NCBI RefSeq assembly: GCF_023715605.1
Contig: NZ_JAMBOL010000028.1
Span: forward strand, 1-43,142
Length of the DNA: 43,142 bases
Source: Halalkalibacter oceani
GTDB taxonomy: Bacteria; Bacillota; Bacilli; Bacillales; Bacillaceae_D
Reading direction: 5' to 3'
The notes under the pieces were generated by a model. The model had not been told where the DNA came from. It made no database searches and saw only the letters and a list, made by a program, of their open reading frames with translations. Position 1 is the first letter of the stretch. Every line of letters begins with the position of its first letter. The position numbers and the translations under genes were made by a program. Positions 26,393-34,464 of this stretch are shown here, piece after piece.

Positions 26393-26725
26393 ATGGCAGT
26401 CGAACACTCAATGCAATCAAGCACGATTGTAGATGTATTAGAGAAAATATTAGATAAAGGAGTTGTCATTGCAGGGGATATCACAGTTGGTATTGCTGAT
26501 GTTGAGTTATTAACGATTAAAATTCGTTTAATCGTCGCATCAGTAGATAAAGCAAAAGAAATCGGTATGGACTGGTGGGAGCAAGATCCTTATCTAAGCT
26601 CTAAGGCAGCAAATAACAGCACAAAGAACTTGGAAAAAGAAAATGAGATGTTAAGAGAGAGGGTAGAGTCTCTCGAAAATAAACTAGGTACAAATCGTTT
26701 AAATAACACGGAGTTTAATTATTAA
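26393..26725 (+). CDS. gvpJ: Gas vesicle protein GvpJ (GvpA-like)
   Basis: 110 residues from the ATG at 26393 (AAGGAGG 8 nt upstream; the TTG at 26387 is too close). GvpA-like core STIVDVLEKILDKGVVIAGD and ITVGIADVELLTIKIRLIVA. The C-terminal extension holds a predicted coiled coil (NLEKENEMLRERVESLENKL). GvpJ homologues act at vesicle tips or in nucleation. Confidence 0.94.
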   Translation: MAVEHSMQSSTIVDVLEKILDKGVVIAGDITVGIADVELLTIKIRLIVASVDKAKEIGMDWWEQDPYLSSKAANNSTKNLEKENEMLRERVESLENKLGTNRLNNTEFNY

Positions 26726-26741
26726 TTAGGAGGTTTTGATC

Positions 26742-27530
26742 ATGGCAGAACAACAAAAAGTAGAAAATCAAACGGAGGATCAGCAAACGAATAATGAAGG
26801 CGCAGCTAACGAGGAATCAGGTTCAAATGGTAGTGCTATTAAGCGTTCGATTGCCGGTGGATTAATTGGAGCAACTGTTGGTTATTTGGCTACACCAGAG
26901 AATGCAAAGAGAATGAAAGACAGGATTGATAGTGACAAGCTAAAGAGCAAAGGATCAGATTTTGGTCAAATGGCAAAAGAAAAATCGAAGCAAGCTGCAG
27001 AATCTATCAAGAGCTCGGCCATGAGTTTATTCAACCAGGATAATGATTCAAAAAATAATGATGATAATGAAGAATCATCAAATGACGCCACTGATGAAGA
27101 AAATAGCCAAAATGAAGACTATGAAGCATTGAAAGAAGAAAATGAAAATCTCCAAGATCGTCTAGGGAGACTTGAAGACATGTTAACCAAGTTCATTGAT
27201 AGTCAAAATGAAAAAGATAAAGATAATGATGAAGAAACAGATGAAGAAACAAATGACGATGAAGAAGAAGACTCAAGGGATAAAGTAGAGAATTCTTCGA
27301 AAGAGAAAGAGAAATCAGACCAGGAAGATGAAGATTCAGATGAGAATAATGAATCTGATGAGAGTGAAGAAGAGTCTGATGAAGATGATGAAAATAAAAC
27401 AACTAAGAAAAATACGACTTCAAGAAAAGGAAATACGAGTAAAAAGCGTTATACCTCAAAAAAATCATCACAATCTAAATCGAAAAATGGGACAACTCTC
27501 TCAAGTGATGACGATACGTCTTCAAAATAA
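26742..27530 (+). CDS. gvpT: Gas vesicle accessory protein GvpT
   Basis: 262 residues from the ATG at 26742 (TTAGGAGG 8 nt upstream). A glycine-rich YtxH-like segment, SIAGGLIGATVGYLATPENA, lies at about 35-55, then a helix. The coiled coil ALKEENENLQDRLGRLEDML (about 130-150) is followed by ~100 residues of Glu/Asp/Ser repeats and a basic end (KKNTTSRKGNTSKKRYTSKK). Named by position between gvpJ and gvpU. The acidic-then-basic tail is probably disordered. Function not established. Confidence 0.82.
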   Translation: MAEQQKVENQTEDQQTNNEGAANEESGSNGSAIKRSIAGGLIGATVGYLATPENAKRMKDRIDSDKLKSKGSDFGQMAKEKSKQAAESIKSSAMSLFNQDNDSKNNDDNEESSNDATDEENSQNEDYEALKEENENLQDRLGRLEDMLTKFIDSQNEKDKDNDEETDEETNDDEEEDSRDKVENSSKEKEKSDQEDEDSDENNESDESEEESDEDDENKTTKKNTTSRKGNTSKKRYTSKKSSQSKSKNGTTLSSDDDTSSK

Positions 27531-27551
27531 TATGAGAAGGGAGTTGTTAAG

Positions 27552-28274
27552 ATGAGTGCTTCAAATGATAATATCTTAGAATATTTTGTCCAAGCAACTA
27601 ATAAACATGATTTTGCTTTGGACATAACCTTAAATGTTGGTGGAGCCATTGTTACCGGAACAATGGTCTCTGCTAAACATTACTTTTCTACGATGAGCGA
27701 AACGTTTGCAGGTGGGAACGAAATTTCTCATCACCTTAGTGATCAACTAGCTCAAGCGGGAGAGGCTGCAAAAAAAAGTGAGGAACCTTCTGCAAGTTTT
27801 ATTCACCTAAAAGAAGCCAAAGTGTATTGCGGGGATAGTAACCCAACCCCTTCAGAAGGAGAAGTGCTCTGGAGAGGTAAATTAAGTGAAATTGATGGCT
27901 TCTACCTTGGGAAAATAACTGGTGGCGAGACACCATCCTCAGACCAAGAAAAAACGGAGGATAGTTCTAGCAGCAACAAGCTAAACGACCGCTTAGATAA
28001 ATTAGAAGAAAACATCAAAGGTTTGTTTGGAAAAGATAATGAAGGCAAAGAAGAAGCAGATTCGGTAGAAGAAACTAGTGAAGAGTCTGCAGATGAAAGC
28101 AAAGAAGAAGAGTCAGATACGGAAGAGGAACCAAGCGAAGAGTCCGAGGATGAAGGTGAAGAAGAACCAAGCGAAGAATCCGAGAATGAAAAAAATACCT
28201 CGAAAGCAAAACGTTCTTCCTCTACTAAACCATCTAAAAGCTCTAGAGGGAGAAAAGCTAAAAAAGATGATTAA
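27552..28274 (+). CDS. gvpU: Gas vesicle protein GvpU with charged C-terminal extension
   Basis: 240 residues, AAGGGAG upstream. The N-terminal ~124 residues form the GvpU domain (FALDITLNVGGAIVTGTMVS; EVLWRGKLSEIDGFYLGKIT). Then come a Ser-rich linker, a coiled coil (NKLNDRLDKLEENIKGLFGK), about 50 acidic residues in repeats such as EEEPSEESEDEGEEEPSEES, and a basic end (SSSTKPSKSSRGRKAKKDD). GvpU in P. megaterium affects clustering of gas vesicles. The second copy downstream has only the core domain, so this gene carries an added tail similar to that of GvpT. Confidence 0.88.
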   Translation: MSASNDNILEYFVQATNKHDFALDITLNVGGAIVTGTMVSAKHYFSTMSETFAGGNEISHHLSDQLAQAGEAAKKSEEPSASFIHLKEAKVYCGDSNPTPSEGEVLWRGKLSEIDGFYLGKITGGETPSSDQEKTEDSSSSNKLNDRLDKLEENIKGLFGKDNEGKEEADSVEETSEESADESKEEESDTEEEPSEESEDEGEEEPSEESENEKNTSKAKRSSSTKPSKSSRGRKAKKDD

Positions 28275-28330
28275 GTGTAACTTAATGTAATTACGTTTCC
28301 TTAGACACCGTGTTGAAAGGAGATAGGGAA

Positions 28331-28720
28331 TTGAGTAATCAGTCTGGTCATAAAGATCAAATTCTCGAATTTTTTGTCAACGCAGCAAATAAGCGGAGTT
28401 TTGCATTAGACATAACCTTGAATGTGAAAGGGTGCCTTATTACAGGTACCCTTATATCAGCAAAGGAATACTTTGAAGAGCTGAGTGAACATTTTGAGCA
28501 ATGTAATGAAATGAGTCACAAAATAAGTGAACAATTGGCTTCTGCTGTGAAAGGGATGGATAGTAATAAGAGTGAAGAAGTAAATTTTATTCATATGAAG
28601 CACGTGAGCATTTATTTTGGTGATAGTCTCCCTACTCCGGATCAACGGAAAACACTTTGGAGAGGGAAGTTAGAGAAAGTAGATGGTTTTTTCCTTGGGA
28701 GAATTACAGAGGGGGCATAA
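28331..28720 (+). CDS. gvpU: Second GvpU protein (core domain only)
   Basis: 129 residues from a TTG at 28331 after AAAGGAGATAGGG; the frame is open from 28310. It matches the N-terminal domain of the preceding gene: FFVNAANKRSFALDITLNVK, CLITGTLISAKEYFEELSEH, TLWRGKLEKVDGFFLGRITE. It lacks the charged tail. Last gene of the gas vesicle run, followed by a terminator. Confidence 0.88.
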   Translation: MSNQSGHKDQILEFFVNAANKRSFALDITLNVKGCLITGTLISAKEYFEELSEHFEQCNEMSHKISEQLASAVKGMDSNKSEEVNFIHMKHVSIYFGDSLPTPDQRKTLWRGKLEKVDGFFLGRITEGA

Positions 28721-28734
28721 AAGTGCAATCATCC

Positions 28735-29062
28735 ATGGTTGCTCCAGTCTGTCGACAAAGTCGACAGGCTTTTTTGTTTCGTAGTCAAGTTGGCTCTTCG
28801 ACCTTGCTACCGAGATGGGGGCACCCTTTCCGCAGGCGGACGTTGAACGAACCTGAAGGGGCTCAAAAAAATTTCATGCAGGCGATGCTTGTTTTCGTTT
28901 CCAGGAATTAAAAAAACTGGCGACATGGCACTGGAGGAACACCAAACCGACAGGGCCACCTCCGGAAAACGATACGAAAAATGCAAAAACGGCTTTGTGA
29001 GTCACAACCCGAAGCCGTATTGTCTACGGTCTGGAGTAACCATCAATGGTTGCTCTTTTTTA
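28735..29062. other. ~310 bp non-coding segment bounded by inverted repeats
   Basis: ATGGTTGCTCCAGTC (28735-28749) and GTCTGGAGTAACCAT (29029-29043) are imperfect inverted repeats (13 of 15). The right one is part of a hairpin GAGTAACCAT/ATGGTTGCTC followed by TTTTTT, a terminator shape, and then by AGGAGG and a 10-codon frame (29078-29110). It may be a miniature inverted-repeat element or the leader of a lost gene. Open frames across it (28657-28911, 28889-29110) have no recognisable product. Confidence 0.45.
28746..28777 (+). terminator. Terminator of gas vesicle operon
   Basis: AGTCTGTCGAC / GTCGACAGGCT stem, AAA loop, then TTTTTTG. It ends the run that starts at gvpA; I saw no strong terminator within that run. 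Confidence 0.92.
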
Positions 29063-29110
29063 GGAGGAGATTACAAGATGTATCTTCAAAGGGTCGACCA
29101 ATTCATTTAA

Positions 29111-29556
29111 AAGGAATAAAAATAAACCGAGAACTGTCGAACAAAAATTAACCTAGGACAATCTGTTCTATCTATTTTTTCGCGAATTGCGACTTTTTTG
29201 CCATTTACAATGCAATGAACATCGTCCTATCCCGTGCAATGCAATCAAAATCATGCGGAGAAAAATGAGCATAGTCAACATAGGATTGTTGCTACAAGCT
29301 ATTCATCTCGTTTTACTTATTACATTCATGCCAATGGTTTAGCGTAATCTGTCTTCGGCCTGAGAATGCCTCCCCTAAAAATGGAATTGCGCAATGAAGG
29401 CACCTGACCTTTTTCGATCTTCATAAGACTTTCCCCACAACACCAAAGGCGTTGAGATCGTGTGCGTTACTGCAAAAATAATGGAAATTTGCTCTTGATG
29501 TCATATAATCTTTATAAGGGGAACCTTTTGAAATAAAATAAAATTCAAAAAACTAT
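29111..29556. other. Intergenic region, no gene recognised
   Basis: About 450 nt. On the minus strand a 32-codon frame (MKIEKGQVPSLRNSIFRGGI...) lies around 29330-29430, without a ribosome binding site. Adjacent fragments in other frames suggest a decayed gene, but I could not identify it. Confidence 0.35.
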
Positions 29557-29585
29557 TTTACATCGAAAGAAAGTTATGTTAGAAT
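29557..29585 (+). promoter_or_regulatory. Promoter of second catabolic locus
   Basis: -35 TTTACA (29557-29562), 17 nt spacer, -10 TAGAAT (29580-29585). Directly downstream, GTTCT (29588-29592) and AGAAC (29606-29610) flank AAGTACTT, a further inverted repeat at the likely start of transcription. Confidence 0.6.
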
Positions 29586-29632
29586 CCGTTCTAAGGAAGT
29601 ACTTAAGAACTTTTCTTTTTATTTCTCATTTT

Positions 29633-29648
29633 TTGAATACGTATTCAA
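29633..29648. promoter_or_regulatory. LacI-type operator, site 1
   Basis: Perfect 16 bp palindrome TTGAATACGTATTCAA with the central CG typical of LacI-family operators. It lies about 70 nt before the SDR gene. Related sites are at 31177 and 33632; a LacI-family gene is at 32586. Confidence 0.8.
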
Positions 29649-29716
29649 AGTGATTTTTTCCTATTATTTTTAGCGCGCGTTTAGATCCATTTCCGGAAGT
29701 TTTAGGGAGAGTGATT

Positions 29717-30478
29717 ATGTCATATTTTTCTGAGTTGAAGGGTCAAAAGGTTATTGTTACAGGCGGCAGCAAAGGAATCGGTAAGGACATCGCATTAGCA
29801 TTTGCAAAGTTAAAAGCTGACGTAGTCATAACAGGGCGGGACCAAACAACCTTAGCTGCTGTAGTTAAAGAATTAACCGACTATAGTTCAAACTGCTCTT
29901 ATGTTGTAGCTGATATGCGAAATGTAGAGGAAATTTACAGAATGGTTGATGAGGCAGTAAATTTTTTAGGAGGCTTGGATGTACTGGTCAATAATGCGGG
30001 TGTTAATATTCCAAAGCCTGCATTGGAAGTGACAGAGGGAGATTGGGATTGTGTGATTGATACAAATTTGAAAGGAAATTTCTTTTGCTCACAGCGGGCA
30101 GGCACTTATATGATTCCGCAAAAGAAAGGGAAAGTAATCAACATCGTCTCGCAGATGGCCTTTGTCGGATATATCAAAAGATCAGCATATTGCTCGAGCA
30201 AGGGGGGAGCCGTTCAGTTGACAAAAGCCCTTGCTGTTGAGTGGGCTCCCTATAATATTAAAGTGAATGCTGTAGCTCCAACTTTTATCGAATCAGAACT
30301 GACTGCTCCGATGTTCAAGGATAAGTCTTTTTATAATGATGTGATAAGTCGAATTCCGCTTGGTCAATTGGCTCAACCTTCGGATGTCACGGGTGCAGTT
30401 CTGTTTCTTGCTTCTAATTTGGCTGAGTTTGTGACAGGGGACACCATCAAAGTCGATGGAGGATGGACAGCGATTTAA
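29717..30478 (+). CDS. SDR family oxidoreductase
   Basis: 253 residues from the ATG at 29717 (GGGAGA 6 nt upstream; the GTG at 29711 overlaps that site). Classical SDR: VTGGSKGIGKDIA nucleotide loop, NNAGVNIP, catalytic Ser in NIVSQMAF, YCSSKGG with Tyr and Lys, and C-terminal VTGDTIKVDGGWTA. Resembles gluconate 5-dehydrogenase and related sugar or polyol dehydrogenases. First gene of the LacI-linked locus and intact, unlike the SDR at 6315. Confidence 0.92.
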   Translation: MSYFSELKGQKVIVTGGSKGIGKDIALAFAKLKADVVITGRDQTTLAAVVKELTDYSSNCSYVVADMRNVEEIYRMVDEAVNFLGGLDVLVNNAGVNIPKPALEVTEGDWDCVIDTNLKGNFFCSQRAGTYMIPQKKGKVINIVSQMAFVGYIKRSAYCSSKGGAVQLTKALAVEWAPYNIKVNAVAPTFIESELTAPMFKDKSFYNDVISRIPLGQLAQPSDVTGAVLFLASNLAEFVTGDTIKVDGGWTAI

Positions 30479-30551
30479 AAACACGAACAGAGTTAACTTT
30501 AGTTGAACTGATTTTTATTACTCATTAATTTATCATAAGGTGGCGTTTATT

Positions 30552-31163
30552 GTGGAGAAGAAAACTTATTCAAACGAAGAAATTGAAAAAAATTGGGTTG
30601 TACGATTTGATGAATTGAAACATAACGCAATTCCATTAATGTTTATCGATAGTATTATTCCGGGGCATCAACGTCTTAATTACGCAATTATTGGGGATAC
30701 AGCGAGTGAAAATGACACATATTCACCTGCTATTACTGAACCCCACAATTTTCAACTTGGAATGGTGAAAGCGCCTCCTGGCAATGGGCCTGCTTATCAC
30801 ACGCATGAATATATAGAGTCCTTCTTTGTCTTAACTGGAAAATGGCGGTTTTATTGGGGACATGAAAATGATCCTGAAAAGGTTGAAGGTGAAACGATTA
30901 TTGGCCAGTGGGATCTTATTTCATTACCACCAGGTTTATTTAGAGGCTTTGAAAATGCCAGTGATGAGGATGCTTGGTTATTCTCTATTCTTGAACCACA
31001 TAAAGTATTTTCAGGCAGAGACCCAATATGGTCACCACAAATAGTAAAACATGCAGCGGAGCACGGGTTTCACTCTGACGAGAACGGCAAAATGATAAAA
31101 CCGGAAAACTTCAGCGAGCTTGAAAAGCAAATGGCCGAGAAGTTACGTGTCGGTGTGAAATAA
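30552..31163 (+). CDS. Cupin domain protein
   Basis: 203 residues from a GTG at 30552 with AAGGTGG 8 nt upstream; the frame is open from 30540. Cupin motif 1: GPAYHTHEYIESFFVLTGKW with the metal ligand pattern H-x-H-x(4)-E (HTHEYIES). Motif 2: GQWDLISLPPGLFRGFENAS, where the usual His is not obvious. The protein resembles single-domain cupins of dioxygenase or sugar isomerase type. It sits between dehydrogenase genes, so an isomerase or oxygenase step in the same pathway is possible; not assignable. Confidence 0.78.
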   Translation: MEKKTYSNEEIEKNWVVRFDELKHNAIPLMFIDSIIPGHQRLNYAIIGDTASENDTYSPAITEPHNFQLGMVKAPPGNGPAYHTHEYIESFFVLTGKWRFYWGHENDPEKVEGETIIGQWDLISLPPGLFRGFENASDEDAWLFSILEPHKVFSGRDPIWSPQIVKHAAEHGFHSDENGKMIKPENFSELEKQMAEKLRVGVK

Positions 31164-31176
31164 GATTTTCAAGGAA

Positions 31177-31192
31177 ATGAATACGTATACAA
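31177..31192. promoter_or_regulatory. LacI-type operator, site 2
   Basis: ATGAATACGTATACAA, two mismatches from site 1. It is in the gap just before the HisD-family gene, 4 nt before its ribosome binding site. Confidence 0.65.
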
Positions 31193-31210
31193 TAGTGAGG
31201 AGTGAACAAG

Positions 31211-32506
31211 ATGGTAAGGTTCTTAAAAAGGGGTAGAAGCGAAACGGACATTCAAGAAACAGATGTGAAAGTGAAAGAGATCGTTCAGGGAATTATAAAA
31301 GATATTGAAGAGAATGGTGACGCTGCTGTTAAGGCTCTTGCTGTAAAATTTGATAATTGGACGGCCGACAGTTTCCGTCTAAGCGATGAGGAAATAGAGA
31401 ATACGATCCAGTCCCTTTCTGAACAGACTATCCGCGATATTAAGTTTGCTCAGGCCCAGGTCCGTAACTTTGCCGAGAAACAAAGAGCAGCTATTACCGA
31501 TATCGAGGTGGAAACCTTACCCGGGGTTACATTGGGCCATAAAAACATTCCGGTAAACAGTGTCGGCTGTTATGTACCCGGGGGGAGATACCCGATGGTT
31601 GCCTCTGCTCACATGAGTATTCTTACGGCTAAAGTTGCCGGTGTGAAAAGAGTCATTGGTTGCACACCGCCAATAAAAGGTCAAATTCCTGCGGCAACGG
31701 TTGCGGCGATGCATTTGGCAGGAGCGGATGAAATTTATATACTAGGTGGAGTTCAGGCGATGACCGCCATGGCAGTAGGAACAGACTCGATTCAACCTGT
31801 TGATATGATTGTTGGACCGGGCAATGCGTTTGTCGCTGAAGCAAAGCGGCAACTGTTCGGAAAGGTCGGAATTGACTTGCTGGCCGGGCCGACAGAAACT
31901 CTTATTATTGCGGATGATTCGGCTGATGCTGAAATAATTGCCACTGATTTATTGGGGCAGGCCGAGCATGGACCGACTTCTCCTTCTGCCTTAATCACAA
32001 CGTCAGAAACGTTAGCACAACAAACGCTGGATGAAATCGAAAGGCAGTTGAAGGTTCTGCCAACAGCTGATGTTGCCGGTGTCGCATGGCAAGATTGTGG
32101 TTCTGTTATCATAGTTGACAGTCTGGAGGAGGCTGTTACAGAGGCAGATAAAATGGCATATGAGCATGTCGAGGTTTTAACAGAAGACCCAGATTACTTT
32201 TTAGAGAACTTGACAAACTATGGGGCACTGTTCCTGGGTCCTGAAACAAATGTTGCTTACGGAGACAAAGTGATCGGTACAAATCACACGCTTCCGACAA
32301 AAGGGGCGGCGCGTTTTACCGGGGGGCTATGGGTTGGTAAATATCTGAAGACATGTACGTATCAAAAGTGTACACCCGAAGCCAGTGCGATGATTGGCGA
32401 ATACGGATCACGCCTGTGTGAATTAGAAGGGTTTATGGGTCATAAAAAGCAGGCTGATTTACGTGTGAGCCGCTACAAAAAACATATGGTCAACACTAAG
32501 AGTTAG
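31211..32506 (+). CDS. Histidinol-dehydrogenase family protein (HpsN-like polyol dehydrogenase)
   Basis: 431 residues from the ATG at 31211 (GAGGAG 8 nt upstream). Full HisD fold: [43 protein letters not shown]. Zinc ligands fit Q250 and H253 (GQAEHG), D352 ([10 protein letters not shown]) and H411 (MGHKK); the catalytic pair is E318/H319 (AYEHVEVL). No histidine genes are nearby and a TRAP transporter and LacI regulator are linked, so a catabolic paralog is more likely than biosynthetic HisD. Known examples include sulfopropanediol 3-dehydrogenase HpsN, but no sulfolyase is seen here, so the substrate stays open. Confidence 0.85.
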   Translation: MVRFLKRGRSETDIQETDVKVKEIVQGIIKDIEENGDAAVKALAVKFDNWTADSFRLSDEEIENTIQSLSEQTIRDIKFAQAQVRNFAEKQRAAITDIEVETLPGVTLGHKNIPVNSVGCYVPGGRYPMVASAHMSILTAKVAGVKRVIGCTPPIKGQIPAATVAAMHLAGADEIYILGGVQAMTAMAVGTDSIQPVDMIVGPGNAFVAEAKRQLFGKVGIDLLAGPTETLIIADDSADAEIIATDLLGQAEHGPTSPSALITTSETLAQQTLDEIERQLKVLPTADVAGVAWQDCGSVIIVDSLEEAVTEADKMAYEHVEVLTEDPDYFLENLTNYGALFLGPETNVAYGDKVIGTNHTLPTKGAARFTGGLWVGKYLKTCTYQKCTPEASAMIGEYGSRLCELEGFMGHKKQADLRVSRYKKHMVNTKS

Positions 32507-32585
32507 GAGGACAATTCCTTTACTTCCCCTTACCCGTATGCTATTTTAGCTATATTCTTATTAGAAATTAAAGGAATGATGGGTC

Positions 32586-33593
32586 ATGGATAGAGTTACT
32601 TCAAAAGATGTAGCTAAAAAAGCCGGGGTGTCACAGGCTACTGTCTCAAGAGTTATCAATAATTACCCACATATGAAGCAGTCAACAAGAGAAAAGGTAC
32701 TTAAGGCGATTCAGGAACTGGGGTTTACACCAGATCAGATTGCGCGAAGTCTGAATATGCGGAAAACGAGTTCGATTGGTTTAATTGTCGGTGATATTTC
32801 GAATCCTTTTTTTGCGGAAACAGCAAAAGTGATTATATCCCAGGCACGAAAAAGCGGATTTGATGTGATATTGACAGATACCGAACACGAAAGTGTAAAT
32901 CTTGAAAAGTCGATTGAATCATTGGTCGGCAAACGAGTGGAAGGAATTATTATCGGGTCTGTGGATCTTTATGATTCAAAAACACGGCAGTTTGCTGAAA
33001 CGGGATTTCCTGTTGTCTTCTATAATACGAATATTCATGAAGACATTGGGAATTATGTTGTTCTTAACAATAAAAAGGGAGCAAAAGTAGGCGTAAAGCA
33101 TTTAGTTGAACTCGGTCATCGAAAGATTGCTTATATTTCCGGAACGTTGAAGTATTCAAATTTGAGCGGCAGGTTGGAGGGGTTCAAAGAAGCATTAAAG
33201 GAGTATGACTTGCCTTTTGATAAGCATTTAATTAAAGAATTTGATGTTTCCTCAAATGGTATCTCTACTTTTCTGAAAGCTCAAATGGAACAACCCAACC
33301 CGCCAACAGCATTTTTTGCTGCTTCAGATCAAATTGCCTTTACTGTAATGGAAGCTGCAAGGGAACTGGGGCTTCAAATACCGGATGATATTTCTGTTAT
33401 CGGTTTTGATAATATCAATATATCTGCAAATCCTTTCATTAATCTAACAACTATTTCTCAGCAGCATCGAAGAATGGCTTCCATTGCCCTGGAGAATTTG
33501 CTTACGCTAATTAAAAATGATAATGAAATGATAAGAAATGTTCTCGAACCAGAGCTGATCCTGAGGAGCACAACGACGACACCCCGAAAATAA
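32586..33593 (+). CDS. LacI family transcriptional regulator
   Basis: 335 residues; AAAGGA lies about 13 nt before ATG, a rather long spacing. N-terminal LacI helix-turn-helix VTSKDVAKKAGVSQATVSRV and hinge GFTPDQIARSLNMRKT. Periplasmic-binding-like effector domain: SIGLIVGDISNPFFAETAKV, GHRKIAYISG, FFAASDQIAFTVM, ISVIGFDNINISANP. It lies inside the locus and very likely binds the TGAATACGTATTCA-type sites. Single gene between the two enzyme groups. Confidence 0.95.
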   Translation: MDRVTSKDVAKKAGVSQATVSRVINNYPHMKQSTREKVLKAIQELGFTPDQIARSLNMRKTSSIGLIVGDISNPFFAETAKVIISQARKSGFDVILTDTEHESVNLEKSIESLVGKRVEGIIIGSVDLYDSKTRQFAETGFPVVFYNTNIHEDIGNYVVLNNKKGAKVGVKHLVELGHRKIAYISGTLKYSNLSGRLEGFKEALKEYDLPFDKHLIKEFDVSSNGISTFLKAQMEQPNPPTAFFAASDQIAFTVMEAARELGLQIPDDISVIGFDNINISANPFINLTTISQQHRRMASIALENLLTLIKNDNEMIRNVLEPELILRSTTTTPRK

Positions 33594-33631
33594 ATAATCA
33601 TCATTTTGGGGTCTGATTCATTTATTTCAAA

Positions 33632-33647
33632 ATGAATGCGTATTCAA
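33632..33647. promoter_or_regulatory. LacI-type operator, site 3
   Basis: ATGAATGCGTATTCAA, two mismatches from site 1, about 110 nt before the hydrolase gene and after the LacI gene stop. It probably controls the hydrolase-aldolase-TRAP group. Confidence 0.68.
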
Positions 33648-33684
33648 ATGAAATAGCAGATTTAAGTTAAGGAGGAAAATGGTA

Positions 33685-33741
33685 ATGGCGATTTCCTCTC
33701 AAGTTAATTATGTTAGAAGCTACTGTAGGGGGAGGGGTTAA
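33685..33741 (+). CDS. Possible small leader ORF before hydrolase
   Basis: MAISSQVNYVRSYCRGRG (18 residues; an in-frame ATG 6 nt earlier also exists), preceded by TTAAGGAGG, one of the best ribosome binding sites of the region. It stops 2 nt before the putative ATT start of the hydrolase. It could couple translation of the hydrolase, or it could be the start of an older gene now broken. Confidence 0.35.
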   Translation: MAISSQVNYVRSYCRGRG

Positions 33742-33743
33742 AG

Positions 33744-34436
33744 ATTGAAACTCTTATTCTAGTGCCGGGAACGTTATGTGATGAAACACTTTGGTATCAT
33801 CAAAAGCTTCATTTAAAGGGTGTTAAGATCCTAATAGCAGATATTTCAAAAGACGATACTGTTGAGAAAATGGCTGAAAGGTTACTTAATTCAGCGCCTG
33901 AAAGCTTTGCATTGGCCGGTCTGTCATTGGGAGGAATAGTGGCAATGGAGGTCATGCGACAGGCGCCAGAGAGAGTAACGAGATTGGCCTTAATCGATAC
34001 AAATCCTAATTCTCCTAAACCTGAACAAGTGAAAACGTGGGAGCAGCAAATCAAGCGGGTAAAAAATCATCAATTTCAAGAAGTAACTGAAAAACAATTC
34101 TTTCCACATTTAATTCATGAAAATAGCAAACAAGATCCAAAACTGGTACAGAGTATCAAAGAAATGTTTAAAACAGTTGGAGCAGAAGGGTTTATTAATC
34201 AATTAAAGGCTAATCAAACGAGACCAAAAGGCAAAGACGTGCTCCCAGTCATGACTTGTCCGGTATTAGTGTTAGCGGGGAAAGAGGATGCCCTCTGTCC
34301 CCCAGAAATCCATGAAGAGATGGCCGAAATAATACCGAATGCCACGCTTGTGTTTATTGAAAATTGCGGTCACTTAAGTACACTTGAACAGCCTGAGGCA
34401 GTTACAGATGCAATGCAGGATTGGCTCCGTTCATAA
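33744..34436 (+). CDS. Alpha/beta hydrolase
   Basis: About 230 residues. The first conventional start in frame is GTG 33762, but it would remove the first beta strand (ETLIL-VPGTLCDETLW). The frame is open back to an ATT at 33744, which has GGGGGAGGGG 6-7 nt upstream. The alternative is a TTG at 33745 (MKLLF...) plus one missing base. Nucleophile elbow GLSLGG (Ser), acid region LVLAGKEDALCPP and catalytic His in NCGHLSTLEQP. Such enzymes hydrolyse esters, lactones or C-C bonds; in this locus a lactone or ester step is plausible. Confidence 0.78.
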   Translation: METLILVPGTLCDETLWYHQKLHLKGVKILIADISKDDTVEKMAERLLNSAPESFALAGLSLGGIVAMEVMRQAPERVTRLALIDTNPNSPKPEQVKTWEQQIKRVKNHQFQEVTEKQFFPHLIHENSKQDPKLVQSIKEMFKTVGAEGFINQLKANQTRPKGKDVLPVMTCPVLVLAGKEDALCPPEIHEEMAEIIPNATLVFIENCGHLSTLEQPEAVTDAMQDWLRS

Positions 34437-34464
34437 GCATACCTATAGAGTAGGGGTGAGTAGG

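Noticed and set aside
28880-29062. Known riboswitch class in the leader-like segment
   Set aside because: I compared it mentally with TPP, cobalamin, c-di-GMP, c-di-AMP, ZTP, THF and SAM cores and found no convincing match; an Rfam scan is needed.
28657-29110. Two open frames after the second gvpU (84 and 73 codons)
   Set aside because: They run through the operon terminator and an inverted-repeat segment, lack start signals and have unnatural composition.
31211-32506. Histidine biosynthesis HisD
   Set aside because: No other his genes are present; linkage to a TRAP transporter, aldolase and LacI sites fits a catabolic paralog better. Complementation would be decisive.
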